64,000 bases of DNA, from contig NC_082696.1 of assembly GCF_949987515.2 (NCBI RefSeq), positions 62,194,447-62,258,446 on the forward strand, read 5' to 3'. The stretch comes from Delphinus delphis. Its lineage: Eukaryota; Chordata; Mammalia; Artiodactyla; Delphinidae. Below, one piece after another: positions 1 to 12,969 of this stretch. Made by a program: the position numbers and the translations under genes. Positions within the stretch are counted from its first letter, which is position 1. Each line of letters starts with the position of its first letter. The notes under the pieces are model-generated. The model made no database searches and was not told where the DNA came from. It worked only from the letters and a program-made list of their open reading frames with translations.

Positions 1-320
1 AGGTAGAATCTTGGATAAGTGTGCCTGCTAGTGGAAGTTATTACCACAGAGGGATGCAGTGACAGCCAGGGACAAATACGACAGCATGGACTTAAAATGA
101 AGATAACTATGGACCTCTGTAATGCCTTGAGGAATTATATATTTTAAAAATATGTTAATGAAGCTCTTCTGATTTTAATATTAAATAGGTCCTCCAGTTT
201 AGTGCTTATCAAACTTTAGTCTGCATCAGAATCTTCTGGTATGGAACAAATACTTTAACTTCTGTCTCCTCCTTTAAACTGCCTATGCTACCATTAAACA
301 AATCTAAGCAAAGATAGCTG
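1..320. other. Unassigned sequence, possible MER5-like scrap
   Basis: No gene or clear repeat is visible. Around 205-242 a stretch reading CAAACTTTAGTCTGCATCAG resembles the terminal part of MER5-type hAT elements. It is too short to assign with confidence. Confidence 0.3.
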
Positions 321-333
321 TCAAAGGAATCTT

Positions 334-862
334 TTTAAAAATTTTTTATTGGAATATAGTTTACAATGTTGTGCTACATTCTGCTGTACAGCACAGTGAA
401 TCCGTTATACATATACATATATCCACTCTTTTTTAGACTCTTTTCCCATGTAGGTCATTACAAAGTATTGAGTAGAGTTCCCTGTGCTATACAGTAGGTC
501 CTAATTAGTTATCTATTTTATATACAGTAGTATGTATATGTCAATCCCAATCTCCCAATTTATCCCTCCCCCCTTTTCCCCCTGGTAACCATAAGACTGT
601 TTTCTACATCTGTAACTCTATTTCTGTTTTGTAAATAAGTTCATTTATACCATTTTTTTTAGATTCCACATAGAAGCAATATACAAGTAGCTCATGCAGC
701 TCAATAACAAAAAAACAAACAGCCCAATCAAAAAATGGGCAGAAGATCTAAACAGACATTTCTCCAAAGAAGACATACAGATGGCCAAAAAGCACATGAA
801 AAGATGCTCAGCATCACTAATTATTAGGGAAATGCAAATCAAAACTACAATGAGGTATCAGC
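334..862 (-). mobile_element. 5'-inverted (twin-primed) truncated LINE-1
   Basis: The left part, 334 to about 685, is an L1 3' UTR on the minus strand (poly-T side at 334, then the typical 'CCCTGTGCTATACAGTAGGTC' type sequence near 480-500). The right part, about 686-862, is the end of L1 ORF2 on the plus strand. It translates to [20 protein letters not shown] and relatives. A 13-bp duplication, TCAAAGGAATCTT, lies at 321-333 and again at 863-875, bracketing both halves. One insertion event with 5' inversion therefore explains both. The element is 5' truncated and cannot move. Confidence 0.88.
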
Positions 863-875
863 TCAAAGGAATCTT

Positions 876-1852
876 AGAGATACAGTGTCCAGGGGGTCAG
901 TCTCCTGGACTGAGAGCAAAATAGAAAAGGGTGGAGAATAGAACTGAAGTGGGGTAAATTCAGAAAAAGACAACACACCTATCAGATGTGGTTTGTGTTG
1001 AAATTTTACTGTGCTATTTAGATTAACTCAGTCTCCTAAAATAACATACAAAAAGGAAATTTGGATAAAGCGATCTCTTTTTATTACCAAGGCAGTTTGT
1101 TCCCACAGATATATATTTTTAAATGAGCAATTTGAGAACTTCTAAACATATTAGAGCATAATCTTTTCTATCTTTTTATAGAAGAAAAACATTTAACATG
1201 AAGTTCCACAGTTTAAGATGTTGAAACAGTTGATTTCCATTCACCTTTTTTGTTTACTATCCATTTCTCAGGAAAATGTTCCCCACTAATGGCTTGTAGC
1301 AATTAAACCTATGTGGGAGCATAAGTTTTGAGAAACTTGCAAAATGTTATTACCTTATAATCTAACTATATTAAAAGTCTGCATTGTTCACAGAGAGCTG
1401 ATTTCAGTGTACAGGACCCCTCACTGAGGATTAAATTAAAATAACTCTTTTCATAGATGGCTCCCACTGGAATGTAAATTACAATTCTAAGATTGCTGGT
1501 TCTCATGGCCTGCCTTTGCTATTTTTCTATTGAAACTTCTAATTTTAGTATACATGATTAGTGTGTTTTGGATCTAATGAGAATGGGATGGCCAAAATGG
1601 AAGAAGATTAACAGGTAAATCACACAGGTCAGATTGGTTTAGGTCCAGAGGCTGACTGGATATACTCATCAGCACAGAAACATGTGGAGTTTGTCTTTCA
1701 CTCTACAGAAACTATGCAAGTGAAATACTTGGGTTTTTTTGTTTCTTTGTTTTCTATTTTCTAGGTAGACATTCAGCTTCAAAAGCAAACAAACAAATAC
1801 ACAAAACAAGAAGTACTGAAGCTGAGAGCAGATCTAGCTCTTTTTCATATTT
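876..1852. other. Unassigned AT-rich sequence
   Basis: No gene, RNA or recognisable repeat is visible. Stops are frequent in all frames. Confidence 0.5.
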
Positions 1853-1962
1853 TGATTAACTTTTTATTATATTAACTTTTTAACTTTTAACTATATTAAC
1901 TTTTTATTATATTAACTTTTTATTATATTAATATTTATTATTATTATTATTTTATTTTTTGC
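1853..1962. repeat. Imperfect AT-rich tandem repeat
   Basis: Units of about 16 bp related to TTTTTATTATATTAAC repeat four to five times, ending in a short ATT trinucleotide run near 1930-1950. Confidence 0.8.
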
Positions 1963-2007
1963 TTCATTTCATGGTATCTCAATAGTCTTAAATGTGCACT
2001 ATAACAA

Positions 2008-2180
2008 TGGCCTTTGAAGTATGAGTCATAAAACAGCAGCATCAGCATCACCTGGGGGCCTGTCACTAAAAAATGTCATAGGCCCAATCCTGAACACTGA
2101 ATCAGAATCCCTGGGTTTGGGGTCCAGGAATTGGCATTTTAACAAGCCTTCCAGAGATACATTATTCCATAGTTGCAGGC
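2008..2180 (-). mobile_element. MER5A-type hAT-Charlie DNA transposon remnant
   Basis: The stretch reads CAGCAGCATCAGCATCACCT, then a GAATCAGAATCCCTGGG-like centre, then TTTTAACAAGCC. This is the order of MER5A read on the minus strand. The element is non-autonomous and codes for nothing. The open frame here (2021-2233) is chance. Confidence 0.75.
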
Positions 2181-2233
2181 AAAGTCAAAGCTTCACTACT
2201 AATTACTACTGGGAGCTAACAATTTTATTTTAA

Positions 2234-5200
2234 TGCATCCCATGTTAAAATCCTATTCATCACTCCATCCACAACATATAGCAGAATGTTGGGATAGAGC
2301 AGGAGCTCATTCAGATGATCAAAGAGGATAAAGGAGCTGCATAAGCATATGGATGTGCATATGAAGGCAAACAAGACAAGATATCAGGCCAAAGATTGAT
2401 CTCAGTATAATTTCTTACCTGGTACAATTGTTTCACTGAGGGGCCCTACTGGGCTGCTTTCGTTATCACAGAGTTTCTTAAAGGAATTAGGGCAAGTCAC
2501 TTGAAACCTATGGGAAACAGGTATTAACAACTGAGCTAAGGCAAAGTTTTCAGCATAAGAGTTGTACTGTAACAGGCAAATCATCTTATAATCTAAAGTA
2601 TATAACAGAAACTGTCTCCATACACAACATACACTTGGGAAAAGCCTAAAGCTTATAGGAAAAAATATCCACCACTGAAAATCTATGGAGGTCTTCCATG
2701 CAAATTATAATCAAAGGGGCCTTTGATGGGTCCTAAATTTGACCAGAATACCTCAACCTCAGAATACAGACAGCATGAAATATATTTTCAGGAGATAATG
2801 TAAATATGCTTGCAGGGAGAGGTGAATAAGGATGGAACTTTTAAAAATATGTTTTCTATCTCCCCTCTCACCTGAAGTACCAGTCAGCAAAATTTTGCCA
2901 TATTTATAATAATATCCCAAAGGTCTGTTTCTCCTGACTTGAGGAAACAAAGGATGTTTCTAGAATTCTTTCAAACTTCAGGCTATTTCTGCTATTCTCT
3001 TCCCTAAAGAGTTTCTCTAGCCATCTCTGAGACTGGGGAATTGTCATTTTATAATCAGACACGCTATTTGTAACTTTAAATAAAATCTTTCTCTTTTTAT
3101 GTTCACTGTTTGCTGGCATCCTACGCTGCTCACTGTCAACAGCTCTGCCCCAAATGAGGTTGTCCAATCTGTCAATCTCTGTGCTCTTTTTTCTCCCCGT
3201 CCCCAGCATGGAAACTCCTTTCTATCTCTTTACACTCAACTCTTTCAGATAAGTTATCCACAGTGGAGCTCTTGGGCCAATAGTGGTACAATTCCTTCGT
3301 TTATACCATACCTTTAAGGGTAGTCAGATCAAAGAGCAGTTGGGCATAAATGCACAGTATAGTGAGAAACATGACTTAATCTTACATTCAGTCCCCGTCT
3401 TCCTTTGTGGCTCTCAGTCCTACTACCTCACTCCTATGACTTTTCTCTCTTAGTTTTCATGATCTCTCTCTACTTCCAGCTTCTGGGGCATCTAGTCTCT
3501 TAGATTTATTCTAATTAGAACCCTAATAGTGGATTACGATTAACTCCTCTCCTCATTAAAATCAAAGGGCATCACTGTGTATGTTTCAATATCCCCAACA
3601 TTCTGAGACTATTAAGATAAACCTTAAACTTTCTGCTATTCATGAGAGTAGGTTACAGAGAACCATATAGGCATTTTTGCAGAATTTCTCAAAATAAATT
3701 TAGATAGGTTCTGACCCAACCAACATATTGTCACAAATAACTCGCTTATGAAAATTGGAATTTTGAGCACTGATACAGAAGAATTAGATTGGATGCTATG
3801 AGGTAAGAAGGAGATGGTCATAGTCATTCGATATCACAAGAAAAACACCAGCGAACTTCTAAATCAAAGGGAAATATGAAGGATGGAAAAGTTGAACTAC
3901 ATGAACTAGCTATTTTTGTAGGCCAAAAATAGTTGAATATTGTAAATTTAGTAATATTTCTTTTGATTTCAATCATGGGAAGAGATTCTGAGATTGGTTT
4001 TGCTACTTTTTGTAACCTGTATTTCTATTCAGGTATTCATGGTCAAACAAATCAGTACATTGACATTAAAGGCAATATTCAATATGATGAGGCATTAGAG
4101 CAACATTGTCTAATTAAATGAGTGACATGTATAATTCTAAATTTTCTAGTAGCCACATTAAAATTTTTTTAAAGTAATTAATTTTAATAATATGTATAAA
4201 AAACTAATTTTATCATCAATCAATACAAAACTATTTTACTTATTTTACTATTTACTATTATTATTATTATTTTACATATTTTTTTACCAAGTCTTTGAAA
4301 TCCACTATGTATTTTACACTTACAAATATCTCAGTTTGGACTGACTTCATTTCAAACGCTCAATAGTCATAGATGCCTACTGGGTACTCTACTAAGGTTG
4401 AAGTACTGGATTTTTGAATCTGTCATTGGTGTATTTATCTATTTTAATTTCTCTTTTAAGCCAGAGTAGTAATTTTTTATGAGAAACTAATTCATATGCA
4501 ATATATATTTCCCCAAGGTATTAAAAATAGTATCAGTGATGCTGGGAGTATTATAATTTAATTTTGAAGATAAATACGCTTTGGATAAACTTGTTCTTAT
4601 GCTTTTTGTACAAAATTAATATACTTTTGAAGAAAAAATATTTTAAACAAGCAAAATATATAGTAGCATTCTAGAATTATGAAACATAGTATGAACACCA
4701 TGATTAAAAATTATTGCACTAATAAAAGCATAATTGTTAAATAATTTTTAAAATTCTATTAATCAATTCTGAAGAAAGAAAGTATTAACTGGTTTAATAT
4801 GAAAAATAAATCTCATTTCAATATCAATTGGCTTAATTTTGACCTATAAATCTTTATCACCAATTGACTGTGTCTTACAGAGATACAACCAGAGCCCAGG
4901 TTTGTGAACAGTTGGTGAACAAAGGCCACCAGGCACATTTTTTCTGCCTATGTTAGCAATGCTGATTTCAGTGAAGGTCACTCACATCATCCATATTTGA
5001 TCGCTGCCATCTGACTAGTGATTCTAACTGAATCACTAAAGGCTCAAGGTTCCTTGTGAAACTGGATTAAATCCTTTAAGGAAGCCTCAGGAGCGCTGCA
5101 GAAGCAGGTGAGACTGATTCACCAAGCTCAAGTGGCAGGGAAAAGGGTCCTTAAACTAAGAGCTCTGGTGGTGTCCAGCATTTTGCAATGCAGCAGCAAA

Positions 5201-7689
5201 GACTAGGGCTGAAGTGTTCACAAAGGAGAGTCTTTAGATTGTTCAAGTGATAGTGATCACAAGAGATCCCCTGGAGTAGAGTGGTGACTGGAAAATAGCT
5301 GCCTGTGCCCTTCCACCTCTGCTTAAGTGGGAGAGGCACTCATGTTTCATCTAATGCCCGGTCTCACTGGATTGTAGTGACCAGTAATCTCTGGGAGGAC
5401 CATTAAGTCTGGAGAAATGGAAAGGGCCTTAGGCACTCACTACCATAATTCTCAGATTTATTAGAAGCTTTTTCTTCTATCTTCTTATTTGTTTAAAGTT
5501 TAAGCCCCAAATTAATGGCCCAACCGTGACAAAACATTTTAATTTTGCATTAACAGAGCCCAGATTAGCTTTACCACTGTTGTAACATATGTGGTTCCTT
5601 GGTGTGACTATATTTTTGATTTTCATAACTTGAAAAATTAATTTTCTGGCCTTAACTTAATCTGTAATATGATAAGCACCAAGCATAAAATGGCACAATT
5701 GTTTGCTAAAAATAATTAGTAGAATTATTTGTGGGTGAGAGGGTAAAATCAAAATGAATTTATTTTATAAAAAGAGGACCAAGTGTCCTCTTTAATTTTA
5801 CTTTAGTAATGGGTTTGAATTAGACTTGTAATTATAGTTGTGTTGTTGTACCTAAACTAGCCATGCATAAGAATTATTTGGGAAGGTTTTAGAAATACTG
5901 AGAATCAGATAAAGATAGTGATTATGATGACCTTAAAGTTCCTCTCAGCTTGATGAAATTTTAGACAGGTGTTTTTCCTGACTATTGGCACCTCACCTCC
6001 CTTTTATAAGAGCATTTACTTTAGAAAACTTACAATTATAAATTATTTCTCTGCCCCCTTGTGATGTAAATCTTCTATAACACAGAAATGTCTTTCTCAA
6101 GGACCTGGGAGACATTCCTTTGAATGTAATCATCAAGAAATTTAGGTCCCTATCTCCCAGTCCCTGTAGGAGGTAGAAACCTAACTCAGATAAAGTGCCG
6201 ATTAGAAAGCACAGATGGACTAATCACACTGACCAACCTCTCACTAATGTCCTCTAGCAATTTTTCTACTAGCTCACTCTTGTGTACTTATCTCTCCTTT
6301 TGTTTCAGAGGAGTTGAGTTCAATCTCTACTGCACCTCTTGAGGCCAGTCTTACTGCTTATTAACAAGTCCAGTGAAAGTTTTCTTTGACAATAGTTAAA
6401 TGAGTTAACTGCTCTCACATACTTTCCTTCTCTCTATCCCTTAATTTCATTAAAATGATCATGAAAGTATATCAAAAGGGATAGATTCATAATGGCACTG
6501 AGAATAGGTGGAGTAGACATAAGTGGCTATGAACTTAAATGAATTTCTAGAAGATAACAATGGGATAGTTTGAGGAATACAACAAAGTATATGAAATCAT
6601 AGGTGAACATTTTGGAGATGATGGAATTGGGGATGGAACTCCATCACCATTCTGCTAAGGAAGACTCTCTGGGGAGTGGATTCAAGGTGGGAGTCTACAT
6701 ATATTAGAAGCAAGATGAAGAAATAGGACACAATCAGAGTAATTAGTTAGTGGTCTACGTAGGAATGACCATGTCAGTTCTCTTATTCACCCACTCAACA
6801 TCCTTGCACAAATAGGATTTGTGATGGCAGTACTAGCTACTGTGCTAAATCCAGAGACCTTTTCTTTAAAACTAATGAATAATCTACCTGACAAGATGAT
6901 TTTGGATGTAAATTATAGAAATTTCAAATAAATATTGCTTATATGATGTGAATATTTATCTTACATGACAAGAAGTCTGGAAGAAGGATTATATATGGTT
7001 TGGCCTTGAATTCTCCTTCACCTTCTTCAGCCTATGGTATAGTCCTTAAATGTGTACTATCATTGTTTCAAAATGGAATCACAGGCAAACACATTAACAC
7101 TGAAACAATAATATATCTGTTTTTATTGGCAACGTTTTTTGCAATAGAGAAAACATATTTCTATCACAATTTTTTTCTCAAAAATATTTAATTGGATAAA
7201 GTCAGAATCTAAAAATATAAGAGTGTAAGTGTATGTGTGTGATGTACGTGACTGTATGTATTATATAGCTTCCAGAGCTAAACATCACAGTGTTCAATAT
7301 TTACCAGTTTTTTTTTTTTATCATCCACCCTATGAAGGGAATGTTATATGTTTTTTTAGAGAAAAACTTTTTTCAAAAAACATCTTTTCCTTTAACTTCA
7401 CTTTTATGATTATAGAGTAATTGTATATTTTAAATGTACTACTCTACAAGCATTACAACTTTTACTTGAAACTGTTGTTTCAAAGAGTAACCTAATTAGT
7501 AACCTAAAACATATGAGCTAAACAAAGGAGGATCTTTACTCATTTATTTCTTAATTATCTCACAATGTAAATGTTATACAATAAGGTTCTATTTCTCTTA
7601 AATTAACATTAAATGAAACATTAAAAATATTTTAAAAACCACCCCAGAGGATGCTATTTATTTATTTATTTTGAGCATTTTCATTCAAT
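2234..7689. other. Long unassigned AT-rich stretch
   Basis: About 5.5 kb without a recognisable gene or well-preserved repeat. Small items: a short ATT run near 4255-4275 and a weak MER5-like phrase near 5855-5920. Open frames are 60-100 codons, overlap on both strands and resemble no protein family that I know. Confidence 0.5.
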
Positions 7690-8110
7690 TATTTTTTAAA
7701 CATTTAGAGTGTCTAATTTGCATCAGGCACCATATTTGTCACTGTGTAATTGACTACACAGATAGGCAACTTAAAAGGAGGCAATGTAAATATATGCCTT
7801 TTATTATAACAATGTAAATATATTATTTATTTATCATGACAATGTAAATATACTATTATTAAATATATATTTAAAATATATGTATTTATTTTATAATATA
7901 ATATAATCTCTATGTAATATAATATATAAATTATAATTATATAGTTTATAATTATAATATTATATTATTATATATTATATGTTTTGTATAATAGAATTAA
8001 TAAAGCTAACATGAAAGTGTAGACAATGGCAAAGAGTGATGTCTCAGCAGGTGAGTTGGTATTTGAGATGAGTCTTAAAAGATGAAAATTTGTAGACCAG
8101 AAAATTTAGG
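7690..8110. mobile_element. Possible L2-like LINE fragment with AT-rich insert
   Basis: A phrase around 7708-7735 (CATCAGGCACCATATTTG) and another at 8040-8085 (GAGATGAGTCTTAAAAGATG) resemble successive parts of an old L2-like repeat. They are separated by AT-rich low-complexity DNA at about 7850-7985. Divergence is high and the call is tentative. Confidence 0.35.
7855..7985. repeat. AT-rich low-complexity tract
   Basis: Almost pure A and T with irregular TATAAT and ATTATA motifs, which could form hairpins or a flexible, easily melted region. Confidence 0.8.
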
Positions 8111-8734
8111 CGCTGGACATTCTAGTCACTTTAACCACAAGAGGAGGAAGCAAGTGAAAAGCTACATTATATTTGTTAAGAGATGAGCTGAAGAAAGCTG
8201 AGCTGCCAGGTGTAAGACAAAAGCCAAACTGAAAGTTAATCACTTTGTGTAATAGTACAAGTAAGAGAGAAAAAAGAAGAAAGTGTCGGCTTTCCCCATG
8301 GAACAGCACTGGGTGAGGGTCAGGTTGATCAATGCAGATGTAGGGGATTCTCAGTGCGGAGGGAACCTTGAATAAAAGGCTCCAATTATTTTATGGACCC
8401 AGGGGCCAGAGACTGAGGGTTGAGGGAGAGGAGGGAAGGGGTAAGAATGGAAAAGTACTGATAACTGAGTCAGAGTGGAGACAAAGTATCTTCATGTTCC
8501 CGATTTGGAGACTTGAAAATGGTGGCACCTAGGATACACAGGCATATATGCATAAGAGCACGGCAGCCAGGGAGACCTGAGCTCTTGACTCCAACTCCCT
8601 TCAGAGCTTGCAATACACTGGTTGTACACCAGACTGGTGTGGGGAGGGCAGCTTTTCCTGATAACACCTGTCAGGTAAATCCTTGGTAATTACCTATAGT
8701 TGGGCCTGAAAGATTACGCATAAATTTTTGGCAA
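8111..8734. other. Unassigned sequence
   Basis: Slightly purine-rich DNA with no gene or repeat that I can name. Confidence 0.4.
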
Positions 8735-8900
8735 AGAGCTGAACTCCTCAATAGTCAGGATATATTATTCATTCAGAATGATTTGACCATACAATATTTG
8801 ATGGAACATGAAGTTAGAAAGCTAGTTTTATGGAAGGGCATGGAAGATTTTTGAATGCCATGTGATGGAGTTTATCCTTAATTGCACAGAAACTTTTAAA
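8735..8900. mobile_element. L2-like LINE fragment
   Basis: Phrases such as TTTTTGAATGCCATGTGATG and GGAGTTTATCCTTAATTGCA follow the order of a common old L2-like repeat in which a 'gcc...tttggactttatcct' segment occurs. It is short and diverged. Confidence 0.45.
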
Positions 8901-9079
8901 GGAGTTTTGTGTTAATCTTAGAAAGTTCTTACAGTCTTAATCATACACATTTATTGAAGGGTTTTAGCAAGTGACTGAATCAATATTTGCAGTTTAGAAG
9001 TGCAGTGTCATCACAAAATATTACTAGAGATAAAAAGGAAAATTTCATAATGATTAAAAAAGTGAAATTTACCAGGGAA

Positions 9080-10790
9080 ATATAACAATACTAACTTTGT
9101 GCATTATTAGTAATATAGCTTCAAAAATATAAAGCAAAAATGGACAAAAATCATAATGGAAAATATTAACAATACCCTTATAGAAAATGATGGAACAACA
9201 AAAAATCAGTAAGGATATCAACAATCCATAATAAAAACATAGAGTCAAACAAATTAGCAAACTGATTAGGGTATATAAAAAGAATAATGCAATATAATCA
9301 AAGTTGGTTTTTCTGGAATTATGAGTTTGGTTTAACATTTTTAAAGTCAATGAATGTAATTCTCCACATTAACAGAATAAAGAAAACAGTTTACATGATT
9401 ACATTGACAGATTATATTAAAATTGTTATGATAAAAAATTTAGCAAACTAGGAAGAAGGGACATTCATTCATCAAACTGAAAGAGTATGGGTAGATAAAT
9501 AGATGACATTTCTACAGCTACCATCACATTTAATAGTAAAATCTTTAAACAAAAGCTTTTCTAGATTGGAAATGATTTAAGAATGCCCATTATCATCATT
9601 TTTATTTATTAGAAGGTGCAGCCAGTGAAAAATACAATAAAATAGTAAAGTGACTGAAAATGAAGAAATAAAACTATTATTATTTATATTAATTGTGAAA
9701 AATTAAACCTACAAACCTACCAAAATATTAAAATTAATAAGTATGTCAGCAAGGATTGATGAATACAGGGTCAATGTACAAAAATCAATAGTATTTTTAT
9801 AAACAAGTAGTAAGCAATTAGAAATTAAACACAAAAGAAAGTAATTTTTAATAGCATAAAATTTGAAAATATAAAATCTAGAGAAAAAAATTAATGAAAG
9901 AGGTACAGAAAAGCTTCAAATAAAATTTAAAACATTACCAAAAACATTAATAAAGAAAAATGGAGAGCTATATTATATTATGAAATAGTTATCTTGATGT
10001 TTTAAAGATATTAGTACTCCCTAAAATATTTAATGAAATTCCAGTAAAAATCTCAAATGTTTTGTGATGGCAGTTGAAATGAAAATTCCAAAATTTATTA
10101 GCAATGCAAAGGGTCAATGATGCTGCATATATACTTGAAGAGGTAGAACAAAGTGGAAAGAAATTCATCACCTAACATCAAGATTTATATTAAAGCTATA
10201 CTAATTTGGGGGAGAAAGCAGAAAAGGATCAGGTGTGGAATCCAGAAATAGCATCTAGCACTACTTTGTGACCAAGGTTGCTTAAGAGAGTGGGAAAATA
10301 TTGTTTTTGTAATAATGGGTGCTAGATCAATTGAATATACATGTGAACAAATAGATAGTCATAATAATGATAAACTTAATTCTTATAACAGGTTCTACAC
10401 AGAAAATAATTCTAGGCAACTTGTGGGAGCAGAAAAACAATAAGCCTTCTAGAAGAAAACATAAGAGAATACCTTAATAATGTGGAAATAAACGATTTCC
10501 TAAAAATGATTAATCATTAAAGGATTAAAAATTGCTCAGCTGGACTACATTAAAATTCTTAAAAGCTGTCTATTAAAGGACATAAGATAGAGAAGGAAGC
10601 TATAGAGTCAAAGAAAGTATCTAAGACAAAACATTCACGTCTAGAATTCAATAAGAAATGGCAGAAAAGCCAAAAGAAAAATGAGCAAGAGATTTGAACA
10701 GGCATTGCAGAAGAAGGAAATCCAAATGGCCAATATATTTAAGAAAGCTACTTAATTATAAGGTGATACCAAGCAGTAACTTGTTGAAAG
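9080..10790 (+). mobile_element. Ancient L1M-type LINE-1 ORF2 remnant
   Basis: The order of similarity follows L1 ORF2. An endonuclease-region piece lies at about 9110-9250. A jump leads to the reverse-transcriptase region at about 9260-9420 (GGTTTAACATTTTTAAAGTC, then ACATTAACAGAATAAAGAAA). The series then continues to the C-terminal 'AAGAGATTTGAACAGGCATT' phrase near 10687. All frames are broken by stops and indels. About 1.5-2 kb between the endonuclease and RT regions is missing compared with an intact L1, so there is an internal deletion. Strong divergence from the 54-59 kb L1 indicates an old insertion. Confidence 0.7.
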
Positions 10791-11276
10791 TTTAAGAAGA
10801 TGGACAGTTCCAATGAGTGATGACAGGAATGAAAAACAGAAAGAAATCAGATATCCTTGCAAAGAGGTTTAAGTAAAACCCGTGTAATGGTTCATGAATG
10901 CAGAAATGAAGAAAGCACTGGAGAGTAAGATATAATATCATGAAAAGACTGTCATGATGTGTGTTTGTGTGTGTGTGTGAGGGAGAGAAAGATTGAGAAA
11001 TAGAGGGAGAGAGACAAGATAATCCGAATAATATTGCACACATAATAACTTGATTTTTAAAAAACAAGAAAAAGAACTAAGAAGATATGAAGGAAAAATG
11101 TTGTATTTTTCTGTTAAAATAATAAAATAAAAATATTATAGAGATACCATAGAAATAAAATAAAACATCACAGACATATTGTTTTCATATTTTTGCATAT
11201 ATGTTTTAAATATTATAAAATGAGACTATTTTGTATGATTATACTAAGCTACTGTCCACACTGAAAAACAAATAAT
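10791..11276. other. Unassigned stretch with short GT and GA runs
   Basis: A short GT dinucleotide run lies near 10960-10979, followed by a GA-rich stretch to 11014. Otherwise nothing is recognisable. It may be the eroded 3' end of the L1 just upstream. Confidence 0.4.
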
Positions 11277-11549
11277 GGGGACTTCTCTGGTGGCACAGTG
11301 GTTAAGAACACAACTACTGAGTCTGTGCTCTGGAGCCACGAGCCACACTTACTGAGCCCGCCTGCCACAACTACTGAAGCCCACACACCTAGAGCCCGTG
11401 CTCCACAACAAGCCACCACAACGAGAAGCCTGCTCACCACAACGAAAAGTAGCCCCCACTCGCCGCAACTAGAGAAAACCCGCGCACAGCAACAAAGACC
11501 CAATGCAGCCAAAAATAAAATATAATTAATTAATTAATTAATTAAAAAA
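11277..11549 (+). mobile_element. CHR SINE, long form, internally deleted
   Basis: It begins GGGGACTTCTCTGGTGGCAC and continues into the long-form body (CTCGCCGCAACTAGAGAAAA, then CAATGCAGCCAAAAATAAA), ending in an A-rich tail with TTAA repeats. Compared with the long copy at 18981-19309, about 80-85 bp are missing directly after TGGTTAAGAA. The missing part includes the 'atgcaggggacatgggttc' portion that carries the pol III B box. Flanks AAAAACAAATAAT and AAAAACCAAATATT are a plausible imperfect target duplication. Confidence 0.85.
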
Positions 11550-12300
11550 ACCAAATATTTGTTATGGGGCATATAATTTCCTAATTCTTCTTGTTTCATA
11601 TGAGAGTGCCAGTACTAGCATTTTGTCCTAGCCCACTACCAAATTAAACACATACACACACACTTGCAAACACACACACACATATTCTCCACATTCCTCC
11701 AGGGAAACAGTACATTATCTGATGGATGCTTTTAAAGAAGATACTCGTGAAGTTGTCGCTCAGCCCCTACTCTGGTATCTCCCACCTTCCGAGTCTGAGT
11801 CCCATGTCACCACAGCCATGCAGTGAGCTCAAGGGAGCAGGCCCTGCCCTGGGCACAAGGCTGGCAGGGTTCTAACTCTGCCAATGTCTGTGTGAAGAAA
11901 AGACCCTTATCTATGGGTGAAGTATGAACAAGCCACTGTAGCCACCAGAGATCTAAGCAAATTGTTTTTACCAATCAGTAATAGGACTCATATTCCCATC
12001 TCTGTCTCTCTGACTCACCTTTCTATCTTTCCTTCGGATCTCAATTCGGACAGGGAATACAGTGTTACCTGTTGAATTGCCTACAATGCCATGAAAAAGA
12101 TATATAATGTGTGGCATCATGCCTGTCCTTTGAGCCTAATTTTTCCTTTAAGATATTAATCTCTTCGTGACTATTCCATATTCTATTTGTATTGAATATT
12201 GTATCACATAATATGAACATTTTCTACTCCATTGCCTCAGTTATCTAGTTAAACTTGATGACCAATGAAAATTATAATGGAGTAATCACAGTTCAGGCAT
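11550..12300. other. Unassigned stretch with short CA run
   Basis: A short interrupted CA repeat occupies about 11649-11684. The segment 11750-11880 is more GC-rich than its surroundings, but I find neither an open frame nor a repeat match. Confidence 0.4.
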
Positions 12301-12307
12301 ACAAAAA

Positions 12308-12718
12308 TGAAGTCGGGCGGTCATTGCGGATCTGGTCTCAGACGCCTCTCTGCCCCACTGAGAACTTGAACTTTCTCTGAACTGTACGAGGCCCAAGGAC
12401 ATCACCTGCCAGCTACAAGCTTCTGGTCTCAAGGCCTCCCCTTGTAACCATTTCTAACCCAAATTAATCCTTATTTAACAGGCATCCTTACTTCTTGCCA
12501 GCTCCGGTTTTAATTCTTGATAAACAACTCATGTAAATAACTGTAACCTTGCAATATTTTGCGTTTATAAGCCTCCCTCATTTTGTAGTTCAGTGGAACA
12601 CAATTCAAGTGCCTCTTGAATCTGTGTCTCCCAGGCTGCAGTCCTAACAAACCCCAAATAAACACCTTTTTTATTTCGATCAGATATCCATTTCTAAAAT
12701 TTTGGTTAACAAGCCAAT
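12308..12718 (+). mobile_element. Candidate solitary LTR of an endogenous retrovirus
   Basis: The layout resembles an LTR. A GC-richer 5' part (CCCACTGAGAACTTGAACTT near 12355) is followed by a TATA-like TTTATAAGCCTCCC at about 12564. A polyadenylation signal AATAAA lies in CCCCAAATAAACACC near 12657, giving U3-R-U5 order on the plus strand. No internal retroviral genes are adjacent. The exact ends, the target duplication and the family are not settled. It codes for nothing, and the reverse-strand frame at 12510-12725 is a chance frame. Confidence 0.5.
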
Positions 12719-12969
12719 AGGACAAAGTAAAATATTTCTATGTTCAGGACCATTTTGGAAAGTAGCAGAATAACAGTTAACCGCTATTGAGACAAAAGTA
12801 AAAGCTGTAGACGACAGGAGAAAGGGGGTAAATTAGAATACAGGGAATGGAAAGTCACAAAGAATGTATCTACAATGTAATCCTTCCTCCTGATAATGTC
12901 CAATGTAATGTCTCTGCATTAATCTGTGCTTCATTTAATTTAAATTAATCAGATTTGGAGAAAGTGTTT

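Noticed and set aside
6100..6450. Possible ERV LTR (phrase GAGGAGTTGAGTTCAATCTC)
   Set aside because: One phrase recalls ERVL-type LTRs, but I could not recognise ends, a TATA box or a polyadenylation signal in order.
11298..11525. 75-codon threonine-rich frame
   Set aside because: It is a translation of the CHR SINE.
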